Positions 18,184 to 27,284 are shown, counted from the first letter of the stretch. The stretch is DNA of 64,000 bases from Denitromonas sp. (GCF_034676725.1 NZ_JAUCBR010000004.1:4597464-4661463); one strand, 5' to 3'. The notes: generated by a model from the letters alone, not told the origin. Translations and numbers: made by a program.

Positions 18184-19098
18184 ATGAGCACCCGCGAGCT
18201 TCGCCTGCTGTCCCATAGCCTGATGCCGCGCGCCCTGCCCCGCCATGTGTTGGGCGTGGCGCTGCTGCTGGCCGGACTTGCCCTGTATGGTCGCGACGCC
18301 TACCTGATGGCAGCGGCCATGGCGGCCGATCCGGTCGTCGGGCGCGCCCTGTCCGGTGGCATGCTCGCGGCCATGGCCACCGCGCTGGGCACCCTGCCCG
18401 TCCTCGTCGCCCGGCCTCTGTCGGCGCGCACGCAGGCCGCCATGCTCGGCTTCGGCGCCGGCGTGATGCTGGCGGCCACGGCGTTTTCGCTGGTCATCCC
18501 GGGGCTGGATGCGGCGCGCGCGCTGTGGGGCGATCCGTGGATCGCCGGCGGCGTGATGGTCGCCGGCATTGTGGCCGGCGGCGGCGCGCTGCTGTGGCTG
18601 GACGGGCGTGTGCCGCATGAGCACTTCCTGAACGGTGCCGACGGCGTGGACACCGAAGCGCTGGCGCGGGTCTGGCTGTTCGTCTTCGCCATCGCCCTAC
18701 ACAACCTGCCCGAAGGCCTGGCCATTGGCGTGGCTGCCGCCAGGGATGGTGCCGGCGCTGCCGCGCTGGCGATGGGCATCGCGATCCAGGACATCCCCGA
18801 AGGCCTGGTGGTGGCACTGGCCTTGCGCGGCGCCGGCTACCGTGCCAGCACCGCCGCGCTGGTGGGTACCGCCTCGGGTCTGGTCGAGCCGGTGGCCGCG
18901 GTGCTCGGCGCCATCCTGATCCAGGTCTCGGCCGTCGCCCTGCCCTGGGGCCTGGCCCTGGCGGCCGGGGCGATGCTGCTGGTGGTCAGCCACGAGATCA
19001 TTCCCGAATCGCACCGCAGCGGCCATGAGGGTGCGGCATCAAAAGGCCTGCTGATTGGCTTCTGTGTGATGATGCTGCTCGATACCGCGCTGGCCTGA
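18184..19098 (+). CDS. ZIP-family metal (zinc/iron) transporter
   Basis: The 304-residue integral membrane protein has about eight hydrophobic segments and the two ZIP metal-site motifs HNLPEG (173-178) and QDIPEG (202-207), plus a short His-bearing loop (PHEHF) between helices. ZIP proteins import divalent metals such as zinc into the cytoplasm. ATG 18184 has GGAG 6 nt upstream. Single-gene unit between dnaX and a bidirectional terminator. Substrate is inferred from family only. Confidence 0.9.
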   Translation: MSTRELRLLSHSLMPRALPRHVLGVALLLAGLALYGRDAYLMAAAMAADPVVGRALSGGMLAAMATALGTLPVLVARPLSARTQAAMLGFGAGVMLAATAFSLVIPGLDAARALWGDPWIAGGVMVAGIVAGGGALLWLDGRVPHEHFLNGADGVDTEALARVWLFVFAIALHNLPEGLAIGVAAARDGAGAAALAMGIAIQDIPEGLVVALALRGAGYRASTAALVGTASGLVEPVAAVLGAILIQVSAVALPWGLALAAGAMLLVVSHEIIPESHRSGHEGAASKGLLIGFCVMMLLDTALA

Positions 19099-19114
19099 AT
19101 GGGGCCGCGCAAAG

Positions 19115-19148
19115 AAAAACGCCGACCCTATCGGGTCGGCGTTTTTTT
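19115..19148. terminator. Bidirectional rho-independent terminator
   Basis: Stem ACGCCGACCC / GGGTCGGCGT with A-rich flank on one side and seven T on the other. It serves the ZIP gene on the plus strand and the SRP RNA gene on the minus strand. Confidence 0.9.
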
Positions 19149-19155
19149 GTTCAGG

Positions 19156-19254
<99 letters not shown>

Positions 19255-19262
19255 CGGACGGC

Positions 19263-19268
19263 ATTGTA
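19263..19268 (-). promoter_or_regulatory. -10 box of the SRP RNA gene
   Basis: TACAAT on the minus strand, 8 nt before the predicted 5' end of the RNA. No strong -35 match at the right distance. Confidence 0.5.
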
Positions 19269-19330
19269 GCAGCTTCTCCCGACCGTGGGCGCGGCGCTTG
19301 TCGCACTGCGTCAAAAGCCCGCCGCAGCGC

Positions 19331-21007
19331 TTACTTGAGATCGGGGAAATCGTCCTCGAAGAACTCCATCGCCCCCTTCTCGCCGCGCGCCTCCTCCTGC
19401 TTGCGCAGCTCGACGCGACGGATCTTGCCCGAGATGGTTTTCGGCAGATCGGCGAACTCGAGCCGGCGGATGCGCTTGTAGGGCGCCAGGTTCTCGCGCG
19501 TGAAGGCAAAGATGTCGCGCGCCAGCTCGGCGCTCGGGCGCTGGCCCTCGACCAGGATCACGAAGGCCTTGGGCACGGCCAGGCGCACCGGATCAGGGCT
19601 GGGCACCACGGCGGCCTCGGCCACGGCGGGGTGTTCGATGAGCACGCTTTCGAGCTCAAAGGGGCTGATTCGATAGTCGGAGGCCTTGAACACGTCGTCG
19701 GCGCGACCGACATAGGTGATGTAGCCCTCGGCGTCGATCTGCGCGACGTCGCCGGTGTGGTAGAAGCCGTCGCGCATCACCTCGGCGGTCTTGGCCTCGT
19801 CACCGGCATAGCCCAGCATCAGGCCCATCGGACGGGCCGACAGGTCGAGGCAGACTTCGCCTTCGTCGGCGCGCTTGCCCTCACCATCGATCAGCGCCAC
19901 GGTGTAGCCCGGCAAGGGGCGGCCCATGGAACCGGGCTTGAGGCGCTGGCCCGGCGGGTTACCGATCTGGGCCGTGGTTTCGGTCTGGCCGAAGCCGTCG
20001 CGGATGGTGATGCCCCAGGCTTTTTCGACCTGCTCGATCACCTCCGGGTTGAGCGGCTCACCGGCGCCGATCAACTCGCGCAGCGAGGTCTTGTAAGCCG
20101 CCAGATTCTGCTGGATGAGCATACGCCATACGGTGGGCGGCGCGCACAGGGTGGTGATCTCGTACTTGACCAGCACATCGAGCAGCGCCTTGGCGTCGAA
20201 GCGGGTGTAGTTGTAGAGGAAGACGGTGGCGCCGGCATTCCACGGCGCGAAGAAGCAGCTCCAGGCATGCTTGGCCCAGCCCGGTGAGGAGATGTTCATG
20301 TGGCGGTCGCCCGGCTGCAGGCCAATCCAGTACATGGTCGACAGGTGGCCGATCGGGTAGGACTGGTGGCTGTGCTGCACCAGCTTGGGCTTGGAGGTGG
20401 TGCCGGAGGTGAAGTACAGCAGCAGCGGATCGGTGACGCGGGTGATGCCGTCCGGCGTGAAGTCCGCGTCCGCCGCTTCGGCGTCCGCGTACGACAGCCA
20501 GCCTTCGCACGGCGCGCCGACCACCACCCGGGTGAAGCCGGTCTTGCCCTCGAACTTGTCGACATGGGCGTGGCCGATCACCGCATGCTTGACGCCGCCG
20601 CGCTCGATGCGGTCGTCCAGGTCGTCCGGTGTGAGCAGCGTGGTAGCGGGGATGACCACCGCACCGAGCTTGATCGCGGCGAGCATGGTCTCCCACAACG
20701 GCACCTCGTTGCCGAGCATGACGAGGATCCGGTCGCCCCGCGACACCCCTTGGGCGCGCAGCCAGTTGGCCACCTGATTGGAGCGCGCGGACATCTGGGC
20801 GAAGCTGCACTTCGACTCGCTGCCGTCCTGCTCGACGATCCACAGCGCCGGCGCGTCATTGCCCTTGGCCATGGCATCGAAGTAGTCGGTCGCCCAGTTG
20901 AACTCGGTCAGCTGCGGCCATTGAAAACCGGCGTAGGCCGCCGGGTAGTCGGTGCGGTTGGCCAGCAGAAAATCGCGGGCCTTCAGAAATTCGGTGACAG
21001 CGCTCAT
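19331..21007 (-). CDS. AMP-dependent acyl-CoA synthetase (benzoate/medium-chain type)
   Basis: The 558-residue adenylate-forming enzyme activates a carboxylic acid to its CoA thioester with ATP. The P-loop YFTSGTTSKPKLV, the motif DGFGQTETTA, the hinge region YITYVGRADDVFKASDYRIS and the C-terminal catalytic lysine in KTISGKIRR are all present. ATG 21007 is preceded by GGGAG at 8 nt; a TTG one codon earlier is less likely. The sequence resembles acyl-CoA synthetases of the ACSM/benzoate branch, but the substrate cannot be fixed. It stands alone between ffs and rlmB. Confidence 0.85.
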   Translation of the reverse strand: MSAVTEFLKARDFLLANRTDYPAAYAGFQWPQLTEFNWATDYFDAMAKGNDAPALWIVEQDGSESKCSFAQMSARSNQVANWLRAQGVSRGDRILVMLGNEVPLWETMLAAIKLGAVVIPATTLLTPDDLDDRIERGGVKHAVIGHAHVDKFEGKTGFTRVVVGAPCEGWLSYADAEAADADFTPDGITRVTDPLLLYFTSGTTSKPKLVQHSHQSYPIGHLSTMYWIGLQPGDRHMNISSPGWAKHAWSCFFAPWNAGATVFLYNYTRFDAKALLDVLVKYEITTLCAPPTVWRMLIQQNLAAYKTSLRELIGAGEPLNPEVIEQVEKAWGITIRDGFGQTETTAQIGNPPGQRLKPGSMGRPLPGYTVALIDGEGKRADEGEVCLDLSARPMGLMLGYAGDEAKTAEVMRDGFYHTGDVAQIDAEGYITYVGRADDVFKASDYRISPFELESVLIEHPAVAEAAVVPSPDPVRLAVPKAFVILVEGQRPSAELARDIFAFTRENLAPYKRIRRLEFADLPKTISGKIRRVELRKQEEARGEKGAMEFFEDDFPDLK

Positions 21008-21151
21008 CAAGACGTCTCCCTCTCCGGTGTATTCATGACGGAATCTCCCGACGGCGCCATACGGCGCCGTACAGGTAAACCCGCATTCTTACCGTTGACG
21101 TCAACGTAATGCAAGCCCAAACCGGCAATCAGCGGCCGGCGTTGATCCGCA

Positions 21152-21904
21152 TCAAGCGTGACGCTGCCTGGCCGCCTCGAACAGGCAGATGCCGCTGGCC
21201 ACCGACACGTTCAGGCTGTCGACCGAGCCGTGCATCGGAATGCGCGCCAGCACATCGCAGGTATCGCGCGTCAGCCGCCGCAGCCCGTCACCCTCGGCGC
21301 CGAGCACCCAGGCGATCGGGCCGGTCTGGTCGATGGCGTACAGATCCTGCTCGGCCTCCCCCGCCGCCCCGATGATCCACACGCCGGCCTCCTGCATCTG
21401 GCGCAAGGCGCGCGAGAGGTTGGTCACCGTCACGTAGGGCACGCTGTCGGCCGCGCCGCTGGCCACCTTGATGGCGGTGGCGTTGAGGCTGGCGGAGCGG
21501 TCCTTGGGGGCAATGACGGCCTGCGCGCCGGCGGCGTCGGCCACGCGCAGGCAGGCGCCGAGGTTGTGGGGGTCGGTCACCCCATCGAGCACCAGCAACA
21601 GGGCCGGGCCTTCGAGAGTGTCGAGGATGTCGTCGAGCTGCAGCACCTTGTGCCGCGCATCGACCCGCGCCACCACGCCCTGGTGCACCGCGCCGCCGGC
21701 CATGCCGTCGAGACGCCCGGCGTCGGTCGGGATGACACGCACCTTGTGCGTCTCGGCCAGGGCGATCAGGTCGCGCGCGCGGCCGTCGTTGCGCTGCGCG
21801 GCGACATGGATCTCGACCACGCCGTCGGGGTCGTTGCGCAGACGCGAGCGCACTGCATGAAAGCCGAAAATGAAACGGGTCTCGCGCCCGGAAGGATTAG
21901 CCAC
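21152..21904 (-). CDS. rlmB: 23S rRNA (guanosine-2'-O-)-methyltransferase RlmB
   Basis: The 250-residue SpoU-family enzyme has the N-terminal substrate-binding domain (FGFHAVRSRL) and the knotted catalytic domain motifs (LVLDGVTDPHNLGACLRVAD, WVLGAEGDGLRRLTRD, IPMHGSVDSLNVSVASGI). It methylates G2251 of 23S rRNA. GTG 21904 is preferred: it overlaps the end of rnr by 8 nt and gives a length close to the E. coli protein, whereas the frame further upstream lies fully inside rnr. The rnr-rlmB pairing is conserved. Confidence 0.92.
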   Translation of the reverse strand: MANPSGRETRFIFGFHAVRSRLRNDPDGVVEIHVAAQRNDGRARDLIALAETHKVRVIPTDAGRLDGMAGGAVHQGVVARVDARHKVLQLDDILDTLEGPALLLVLDGVTDPHNLGACLRVADAAGAQAVIAPKDRSASLNATAIKVASGAADSVPYVTVTNLSRALRQMQEAGVWIIGAAGEAEQDLYAIDQTGPIAWVLGAEGDGLRRLTRDTCDVLARIPMHGSVDSLNVSVASGICLFEAARQRHA

Positions 21905-24176
21905 GTCGTTTGCCTTTCTTGGGTTTGCCCGCGCCGGCGGCGGGCTCGGCAACGAGGCGGAAATCGATCTTGGTGGTTTCCATGTCGACCCGCATCAGCT
22001 GCACGGTGACCCGGTCGGACAGGCGGAAGCGCTTGCCGCTGCGCTCGCCGAGCAGCTCGTGACGCGATTCGTCGTAATGGAAGTAGTCTTCGCCCAGCTC
22101 GGAAATGTGCACCAGCCCCTCGATGAACACGTTGTCCAGCGCCACGAAGAGGCCGAAGGGTACCACCGAGGACACACTGCCGGTGAACACCTCGCCAACC
22201 CGGTCCTGCATGTAGAAGCACTTGAGCCAGGACTCGACGTCGCGCGAGGCTTCGTCGGCGCGGCGCTCGGTCTGCGAGCAGTGCATGCCGATCTGCTCCC
22301 AGTCGCCGGGGCGATACTGCTGACCGCTGAGCACCGCCTTGATCGCGCGGTGAACCAGCAGGTCGGGGTAGCGCCGGATCGGCGAGGTGAAGTGGGTGTA
22401 GGCCTCGTAGGCCAGGCCGAAGTGGCCGACGTTGTCGGGGCTGTAGATGGCCTGACGCAAGGAACGCAGCATGACGGTCTGCAGCAGCGGCATGTCGGGC
22501 CGGTCCTTCACCTGGGTGAGCAGCGCGGCATAGTCCTTGGCCTTGGGGTCGTCCCCGCCGCCAAGTTGCAGCCCGAACTCGCCGAGGAAGCTGCGCAACT
22601 GGTCGAGCTTCTCGGGCTTGGGGCCTTCGTGCACCCGGTACAGCGCCGGGTGATGGTTGGCCTGCAGGAAGTCCGACGCACACACGTTGGCCGCCAGCAT
22701 GCATTCCTCGATCACCCGGTGCGCGTCATTGCGCGTCTCGGGCACGATGCGCTCGATCTTGCCATCGTCGTTGAAGATCATCCGGGTTTCGGTGGTCTCG
22801 AAATCGATGGCGCCCCGCTTGGCACGCGCCTTGAGCAGCACGCGGAAGAGCTGGTCGAGGTTCTCCAGTTGCGGCAGGCGCTCGGCCAGCGCTTCGCGAA
22901 CGGCCGGGTCCTTCTCGTACAGCGCTGCGGCGACCTGGTTGTAGGTGAGACGGGCGTGCGAGAACATCACCGCCGGATAGAAGCGGAACTGCTTGATCGC
23001 GCCAGTGGGCGAGATGTTCATGTCGCAGACCATGCACAGACGGTCGACCTGTGGGTTGAGCGAGCACAGCCCGTTGGAGAGCTTCTCGGGCAGCATGGGG
23101 ATCACCCGGCGCGGGAAGTACACCGAGTTGCCGCGGTCGAAGGCATCCGAATCGAGCGGCGAGCCGGGCTCGACATAGTGCGACACGTCGGCAATCGCCA
23201 CCAGCAGGCGGAAGCCGCGGCCAACACGCTCGCAGTACACCGCGTCGTCGAAGTCCTTGGCCGTCTCGCCGTCGATGGTCACCAGCGGCAGATGGCGGAT
23301 GTCCTCCCGCCCGGCCATGTCCTTCTTGCGCACCGTCTTGGGCAGCACCCGGGCCTGGGCCTTGGATTCGGGCGAGAATTCGAAGGGCAGCTCGTGCTTG
23401 CGCAGCGCCACCTCCACCTCCATGCCCGGATCGGCATAGCGCCCCAGTGTCTCGACCAGTCGGCCGACCGGGGGCGCATGCTTGCTGGGCTGTTCGACCA
23501 GCTCGATCACCACCACCTCGCCGGCCTCCACCTTTTTCTTGCGTCCGCCGGGCGCGAGCAGAATGTCGCGGGCGATGCGCCGGTTCTCCGGCACCACCAC
23601 CAGCACACCATGCTCGCTGACCACGCGGCCGACCACACGGGTATTGGCGCGTTCGAGCACCTCGACGATCTGCCCCTCCGGGCGACCGCGACGGTCCATG
23701 CCCGAGATGCGCACGATGGCGCGATCGCCGTGGAGCACTTCGCGCATCTGACGCGGGCCGAGGAACACGTCTGCCGAGGCATCGTCGGGGATCAGGAAGC
23801 CGAAACCGTCCGGGTGCCCTTCGACCCGGCCGCGGATCAGGGCGGCCTTGTCGGGAATCAGGAAGGCCTCGCGCCGGTTGCGCACCAGCTCGCCTTCGCG
23901 CTCCATGGCCCGCACCCGCCGCTCGAAGAACGGCATCTCGTCGGCGCGGATATCCAGCGCCTCGGCCAGTTGCGGCAGCTGCATCGGGTGGCCGGCATCG
24001 GCCAGGATCTGCAGCACGTACTCACGGCTGGGCAGCGGGTATTCGTAGCGCTCGGTCTCGCGCTCGAAGAACGGATCCGCGCGGCGAATCGCGCTCAGTT
24101 TGCGTTTGGCCTTGCGAGCAGGCGCTGCATCGGCCTTGCTGGCGGGAGATTTTGTTTTTTTTGTGGGTCGATTCAT
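21897..24176 (-). CDS. rnr: Ribonuclease R
   Basis: The 759-residue 3'-5' exoribonuclease has a basic N-terminus, cold-shock domains (HPDGFGFLIPDD), the RNB catalytic domain with TIDGETAKDFDDAVYCE (Asp cluster) and a C-terminal S1 domain (GEVFTGSVSSVVPFGLFVAL) followed by a Lys-rich tail. It degrades structured RNA. ATG 24176 has AAAGG upstream; a TTG two codons earlier is a weaker option. Its start codon overlaps the -35 box of the divergent tRNA-Leu gene. Confidence 0.95.
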   Translation of the reverse strand: MNRPTKKTKSPASKADAAPARKAKRKLSAIRRADPFFERETERYEYPLPSREYVLQILADAGHPMQLPQLAEALDIRADEMPFFERRVRAMEREGELVRNRREAFLIPDKAALIRGRVEGHPDGFGFLIPDDASADVFLGPRQMREVLHGDRAIVRISGMDRRGRPEGQIVEVLERANTRVVGRVVSEHGVLVVVPENRRIARDILLAPGGRKKKVEAGEVVVIELVEQPSKHAPPVGRLVETLGRYADPGMEVEVALRKHELPFEFSPESKAQARVLPKTVRKKDMAGREDIRHLPLVTIDGETAKDFDDAVYCERVGRGFRLLVAIADVSHYVEPGSPLDSDAFDRGNSVYFPRRVIPMLPEKLSNGLCSLNPQVDRLCMVCDMNISPTGAIKQFRFYPAVMFSHARLTYNQVAAALYEKDPAVREALAERLPQLENLDQLFRVLLKARAKRGAIDFETTETRMIFNDDGKIERIVPETRNDAHRVIEECMLAANVCASDFLQANHHPALYRVHEGPKPEKLDQLRSFLGEFGLQLGGGDDPKAKDYAALLTQVKDRPDMPLLQTVMLRSLRQAIYSPDNVGHFGLAYEAYTHFTSPIRRYPDLLVHRAIKAVLSGQQYRPGDWEQIGMHCSQTERRADEASRDVESWLKCFYMQDRVGEVFTGSVSSVVPFGLFVALDNVFIEGLVHISELGEDYFHYDESRHELLGERSGKRFRLSDRVTVQLMRVDMETTKIDFRLVAEPAAGAGKPKKGKRRG

Positions 24177-24203
24177 TGACAACCTTTCTTGAACAGATAT
24201 AAT
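24176..24203 (+). promoter_or_regulatory. Consensus promoter of the first tRNA-Leu gene
   Basis: TTGACA (24176-24181), a 16-bp spacer and TATAAT (24198-24203), ending 9 bp before the tRNA. The -35 hexamer overlaps the rnr start codon on the opposite strand. Confidence 0.9.
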
Positions 24204-24212
24204 GCGCCGCTC

Positions 24213-24299
24213 GCCCAGATGGCGGAATTGGTAGACGCGCTAGCTTCAGGTGCTAGTGTCCTTACGGACGTGGAGGTTCGAGTCCTCTTCTGGGCACCA
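24213..24299 (+). tRNA. tRNA-Leu (anticodon CAG), copy 1
   Basis: The 87-nt sequence folds as a class II tRNA: acceptor GCCCAG / CTGGGC, D-arm with GGTAGAC, anticodon stem CTAGC / GCTAG with loop TTCAGGT (anticodon CAG), long variable arm TGTCC-TTAC-GGACG, and T-arm GTTCGAGTC. CCA is encoded. It reads CUG codons. Confidence 0.97.
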
Positions 24300-24307
24300 A
24301 ATCCGGG

Positions 24308-24343
24308 AAAGCCAGTCAGATTTCTGACTGGCTTTTTCTTTTT
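24308..24343 (+). terminator. Rho-independent terminator of tRNA-Leu copy 1
   Basis: Stem AAAGCCAGTCAGA / TCTGACTGGCTTT with a two-base loop and a T-rich tail. Confidence 0.9.
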
Positions 24344-24385
24344 CCGGACGGGGCACCGAAAGCCCTGAAATTTTTGAAATAACGA

Positions 24386-24414
24386 TTGCACTTTTTTTTT
24401 CCTGAAGCTATAAT
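24386..24414 (+). promoter_or_regulatory. Promoter of the second tRNA-Leu gene
   Basis: TTGCAC (24386-24391), 17-bp spacer with a run of ten T, TATAAT (24409-24414), ending 10 bp before the second tRNA. Confidence 0.85.
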
Positions 24415-24424
24415 TCCGGCTCTT

Positions 24425-24511
24425 GCCCAGATGGCGGAATTGGTAGACGCGCTAGCTTCAGGTGCTAGTATCCTTACGGATGTGGAGGTTCGAGTCCTCT
24501 TCTGGGCACCA
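24425..24511 (+). tRNA. tRNA-Leu (anticodon CAG), copy 2
   Basis: Identical to copy 1 except for two positions in the variable arm (TATCC-TTAC-GGATG in place of TGTCC-TTAC-GGACG), where a G-C pair is replaced by A-T. The encoded CCA end and the anticodon CAG are the same. It has its own promoter and terminator. Confidence 0.97.
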
Positions 24512-24516
24512 GTTTC

Positions 24517-24548
24517 AAAAAGAGCCGACCGAAAGGTCGGCTCTTTTT
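24517..24548. terminator. Bidirectional terminator between tRNA-Leu copy 2 and purA
   Basis: Perfect 14-bp stem AAAAAGAGCCGACC / GGTCGGCTCTTTTT closed by a GAAA tetraloop. The A and T runs serve the tRNA on the plus strand and purA on the minus strand. A further hairpin (24572-24601, CCGTGACGGC / GCCGTCACGG) lies between it and the purA stop. Confidence 0.9.
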
Positions 24549-24610
24549 CGTTTACCCGAACCTGATTCATTCCGTGACGGCAGGCATGCCCGCCGTCACG
24601 GTCGAGACGA

Positions 24611-25921
24611 TTACTTGAACGGATGGCGCAGCACGATGGTCTGGTCGCGGTCCGGCCCGGTCGAGATCATGTCCACCGGCACGGCGCACACTTCCTCGAT
24701 CCGCTTCAGGTAGGCACGCGCCGTTGCCGGCAAGGCGTCGAACTCTTTGACGCCAACCGTGCTTTCCTTCCAGCCCGGCAGGGTTTCGTACACCGGCACG
24801 CAACGCGCGGTTTCTTCGGCACCGACCGGCAGAATATCAGACAGCTTGCCATCGATCTGATAGCCGGTGCACAGCTTGACCTCTTCCACCCCGTCGAGCA
24901 CGTCGAGCTTGGTCACGCACAGCCCCGACACGCCGTTGATCTGGATCGAGCGCTTGAGCGCGGCCGCGTCGAACCAGCCGCAGCGACGTGCCCGCCCCGT
25001 GGTTGCGCCAAATTCATTGCCCTTGGTGGCCAGGTGCTTGCCGACCGGGTCGAGCTTGCTCTCGGCGTCATACAGCTCGGTCGGGAACGGCCCCGACCCC
25101 ACGCGCGTGGTGTAAGCCTTGGTAATGCCCAGCACGTAGTGCAGCATGCTCGGGCCAACGCCTGCGCCCGCGGCTGCAGCACCCGCGACGCAGTTGCTGG
25201 AAGTGACGAACGGATAGGTGCCGTGATCGATATCGAGCAGCGTGCCCTGTGCGCCTTCAAACAGCAGGTTGGCGCTCTCGCGGTGCGCATCGTAGAGCGC
25301 GCGCGGCACATCGGCGACCAGGGCTTCGAGTCGTGCCGCCATCGCCAGCGACGCCTCGAGCGTCTGCTGGAAATCCACCGGTGCGGCGCGGTAGTACTGG
25401 GTCAGCATGAAGTTGTGATAGTCGAGCAACTCGGCCAGCTGTTCGGCAAAGCGCTTCGGGCGCATCAGGTCCTGAACGCGCAGACCGCGGCGCGCCACCT
25501 TGTCTTCATAGGCAGGCCCGATGCCGCGCCCCGTGGTGCCGATCTTGTTGGTACCACGCGCCGTTTCACGGGCGATATCCAGCGCCTGGTGGTAGGGCAT
25601 GATCAGCGGGCAGGCTTCGGAAATACGCAGCCGCTCGCTGACATTCACGCCCACCGCCTCGAGCTTGTCGATCTCCTTGAACAGCGCCTCGGGCGACACC
25701 ACGACGCCGTTGCCGATGTAACAGGCCACGCCGTCGCGCAGAATGCCGGACGGAATCAGGTGCAGGACGGTTTTCTGGCCGCCGATCACGAGGGTATGGC
25801 CCGCGTTGTGGCCTCCCTGGAAGCGAACAACGCCTTGCGCGTGGTCGGTCAGCCAGTCGACGATCTTGCCCTTGCCTTCGTCGCCCCATTGCGTGCCGAT
25901 AACAACTACGTTCTTACCCAT
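24611..25921 (-). CDS. purA: Adenylosuccinate synthetase
   Basis: The 436-residue enzyme joins IMP and aspartate with GTP to make adenylosuccinate. The GTP-binding motif GTQWGDEGKGKIVD is at the N-terminus, followed by QGGHNAGHT and later GTTGRGIGPAYEDK and VGVGPFPTE-like sequence (TRVGSGPFPTEL). ATG 25921 lies inside the end of hisZ (8-nt overlap), so the two are coupled. Last gene of the long housekeeping block. Confidence 0.96.
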   Translation of the reverse strand: MGKNVVVIGTQWGDEGKGKIVDWLTDHAQGVVRFQGGHNAGHTLVIGGQKTVLHLIPSGILRDGVACYIGNGVVVSPEALFKEIDKLEAVGVNVSERLRISEACPLIMPYHQALDIARETARGTNKIGTTGRGIGPAYEDKVARRGLRVQDLMRPKRFAEQLAELLDYHNFMLTQYYRAAPVDFQQTLEASLAMAARLEALVADVPRALYDAHRESANLLFEGAQGTLLDIDHGTYPFVTSSNCVAGAAAAGAGVGPSMLHYVLGITKAYTTRVGSGPFPTELYDAESKLDPVGKHLATKGNEFGATTGRARRCGWFDAAALKRSIQINGVSGLCVTKLDVLDGVEEVKLCTGYQIDGKLSDILPVGAEETARCVPVYETLPGWKESTVGVKEFDALPATARAYLKRIEEVCAVPVDMISTGPDRDQTIVLRHPFK

Positions 25922-27083
25922 GTGCTGCACCCTCTCCCTCGAGCGATACGACCAGCCACTGCTCGTCGTGCCATACCATTTGACGGTCACACCCCGTCTC
26001 ACCCCATGAGCCTTCATGGCCCGGCAGGGCCTCGACGACAATCTCGCCGCGGGCGCGTAGCGCGCTCACGGCCTCTTTCAAACCTGCCGGACCACTGGCC
26101 GGTGCGAGAATCGCGCCCGGCAGATCCGGCGCCGGCAGGCGTTGCGCAAGTTCGCGCAGATCCAGACTGAACCCGGTGGCCGGACGACCCCGTCCGAACG
26201 CCTGGCCAACGGCGTCGTAGCGCCCACCGAGCGCCAGCGCGCTCGGCGAATGCCCGCCATAGGCGGCGAACACCACGCCGCTGTGATAGTGATAGCCACG
26301 CAGATCGGCCAGGTCGACACTGATCGGCAGGCCGGGCAATGCAGCAGCGATACGATCCAGCTCGTCGAGCGCCGCGACCACCTCGGGCCAGTCGGGCAGC
26401 ACCCGCCGCGCTTCGGCCAGCACCGTGGCGTCGCCATAGAGCCGGGGCAGCACCAGCAAGGCCGAGCGCACCGTCGCGTCCAGCGGCACCAGCCGCTCGG
26501 ACAGCGTCGGGACATCCTTGGCCTGCAGCAGACCGAACAGCTCACGCACCGCATCGTCATCCAGCGATGTCCGCCCGACCAGCGCGCGGAACAGGCCGAC
26601 ATGCCCCAGGTCGATGCGCGAGGTGGGCACTTCGGCAATGCGCAGCACATCGGCGAGCAGGCGAATGATCTCGATATCCGCCTCGATACCGGCATGGCCA
26701 TAGAGCTCGGCGCCGAGCTGGATGGGTTCGCGGCTGGCCGTCAGCGAGGCCGGCAGGGTATGGGCCACCGCGCCGCAGTAGCACAGCCGGCTGACGCCCT
26801 GGCGGTTGAGCAGGTGCGCATCAATGCGGGCGACCTGGGGCGTCATGTCGGCCCGCACGCCCAGCGTGCGCCCTGAGAGCTGATCGACCAGCTTGAACGT
26901 GCGCAAGCGCAGATCCTGGCCCGCGCCCGTGAGCAGCGAATCGAGATACTCGACCAGCGGCGGCACCACCAGCTGGTAGCCGTGCAGTCGGAAAACGTCG
27001 AGCAACTGCCGACGCAAGCGTTCGAGTTTGTCCGCCTCGGGCGGCAAGACATCCTGGAAATATTCGGGTAATACCCAGCGCAT
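25914..27083 (-). CDS. hisZ: ATP phosphoribosyltransferase regulatory subunit
   Basis: The 389-residue protein is related to histidyl-tRNA synthetase (LPEYFQDVLPPEADKLERLR, VRADMTPQVARIDAH, YYHSGVVFAAY-like segment YHYHSGVVFAAYGG, LALGGRYDAVGQAFGR) but lacks the anticodon-binding domain. HisZ pairs with the short form of HisG for the first step of histidine synthesis. ATG 27083 follows a GTG one codon earlier; the ribosome binding site is weak. It lies 12 bp after the DUF2065 gene. Confidence 0.94.
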   Translation of the reverse strand: MRWVLPEYFQDVLPPEADKLERLRRQLLDVFRLHGYQLVVPPLVEYLDSLLTGAGQDLRLRTFKLVDQLSGRTLGVRADMTPQVARIDAHLLNRQGVSRLCYCGAVAHTLPASLTASREPIQLGAELYGHAGIEADIEIIRLLADVLRIAEVPTSRIDLGHVGLFRALVGRTSLDDDAVRELFGLLQAKDVPTLSERLVPLDATVRSALLVLPRLYGDATVLAEARRVLPDWPEVVAALDELDRIAAALPGLPISVDLADLRGYHYHSGVVFAAYGGHSPSALALGGRYDAVGQAFGRGRPATGFSLDLRELAQRLPAPDLPGAILAPASGPAGLKEAVSALRARGEIVVEALPGHEGSWGETGCDRQMVWHDEQWLVVSLEGEGAAHG

Positions 27084-27095
27084 CACGCGTGCCGT

Positions 27096-27284
27096 TTAGT
27101 CATTGAAGATCACAAGAAGAATGAGCCCGATCAACATCGAGCTCAATCCGATAAAGCGAATCTGCCCATCTTCCATCTGCACGGCCTTGCGAAACAGTTC
27201 GCGCCAGCGGGCCGGCGACACGAACGGTAGCACGCCCTCAATCAACAACATGAGGGCGAAGGCCGTCAACAGGGTGGATTTCAT
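27096..27284 (-). CDS. Small membrane protein of the DUF2065 (YjeT) family
   Basis: The 62-residue protein has two hydrophobic segments (LLTAFALMLLIEGVLPF and FIGLSSMLIGLILLVIF) around a short basic loop (SPARWRELFRKAV). Homologues are regularly found next to hflK-hflC; their function is unknown. ATG 27284 overlaps the hflC stop as ATGA. Confidence 0.88.
   Translation of the reverse strand: MKSTLLTAFALMLLIEGVLPFVSPARWRELFRKAVQMEDGQIRFIGLSSMLIGLILLVIFND

Noticed and set aside
21870..24179. 769-codon plus-strand frame opposite rnr
   Set aside because: Shadow of rnr codon structure; no motif and no ribosome binding site.
24213..24511. tRNA-Leu genes as an integration site of a genomic island
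   Set aside because: No integrase, no repeated 3' tRNA end, and both flanks are core genes (rnr and purA).
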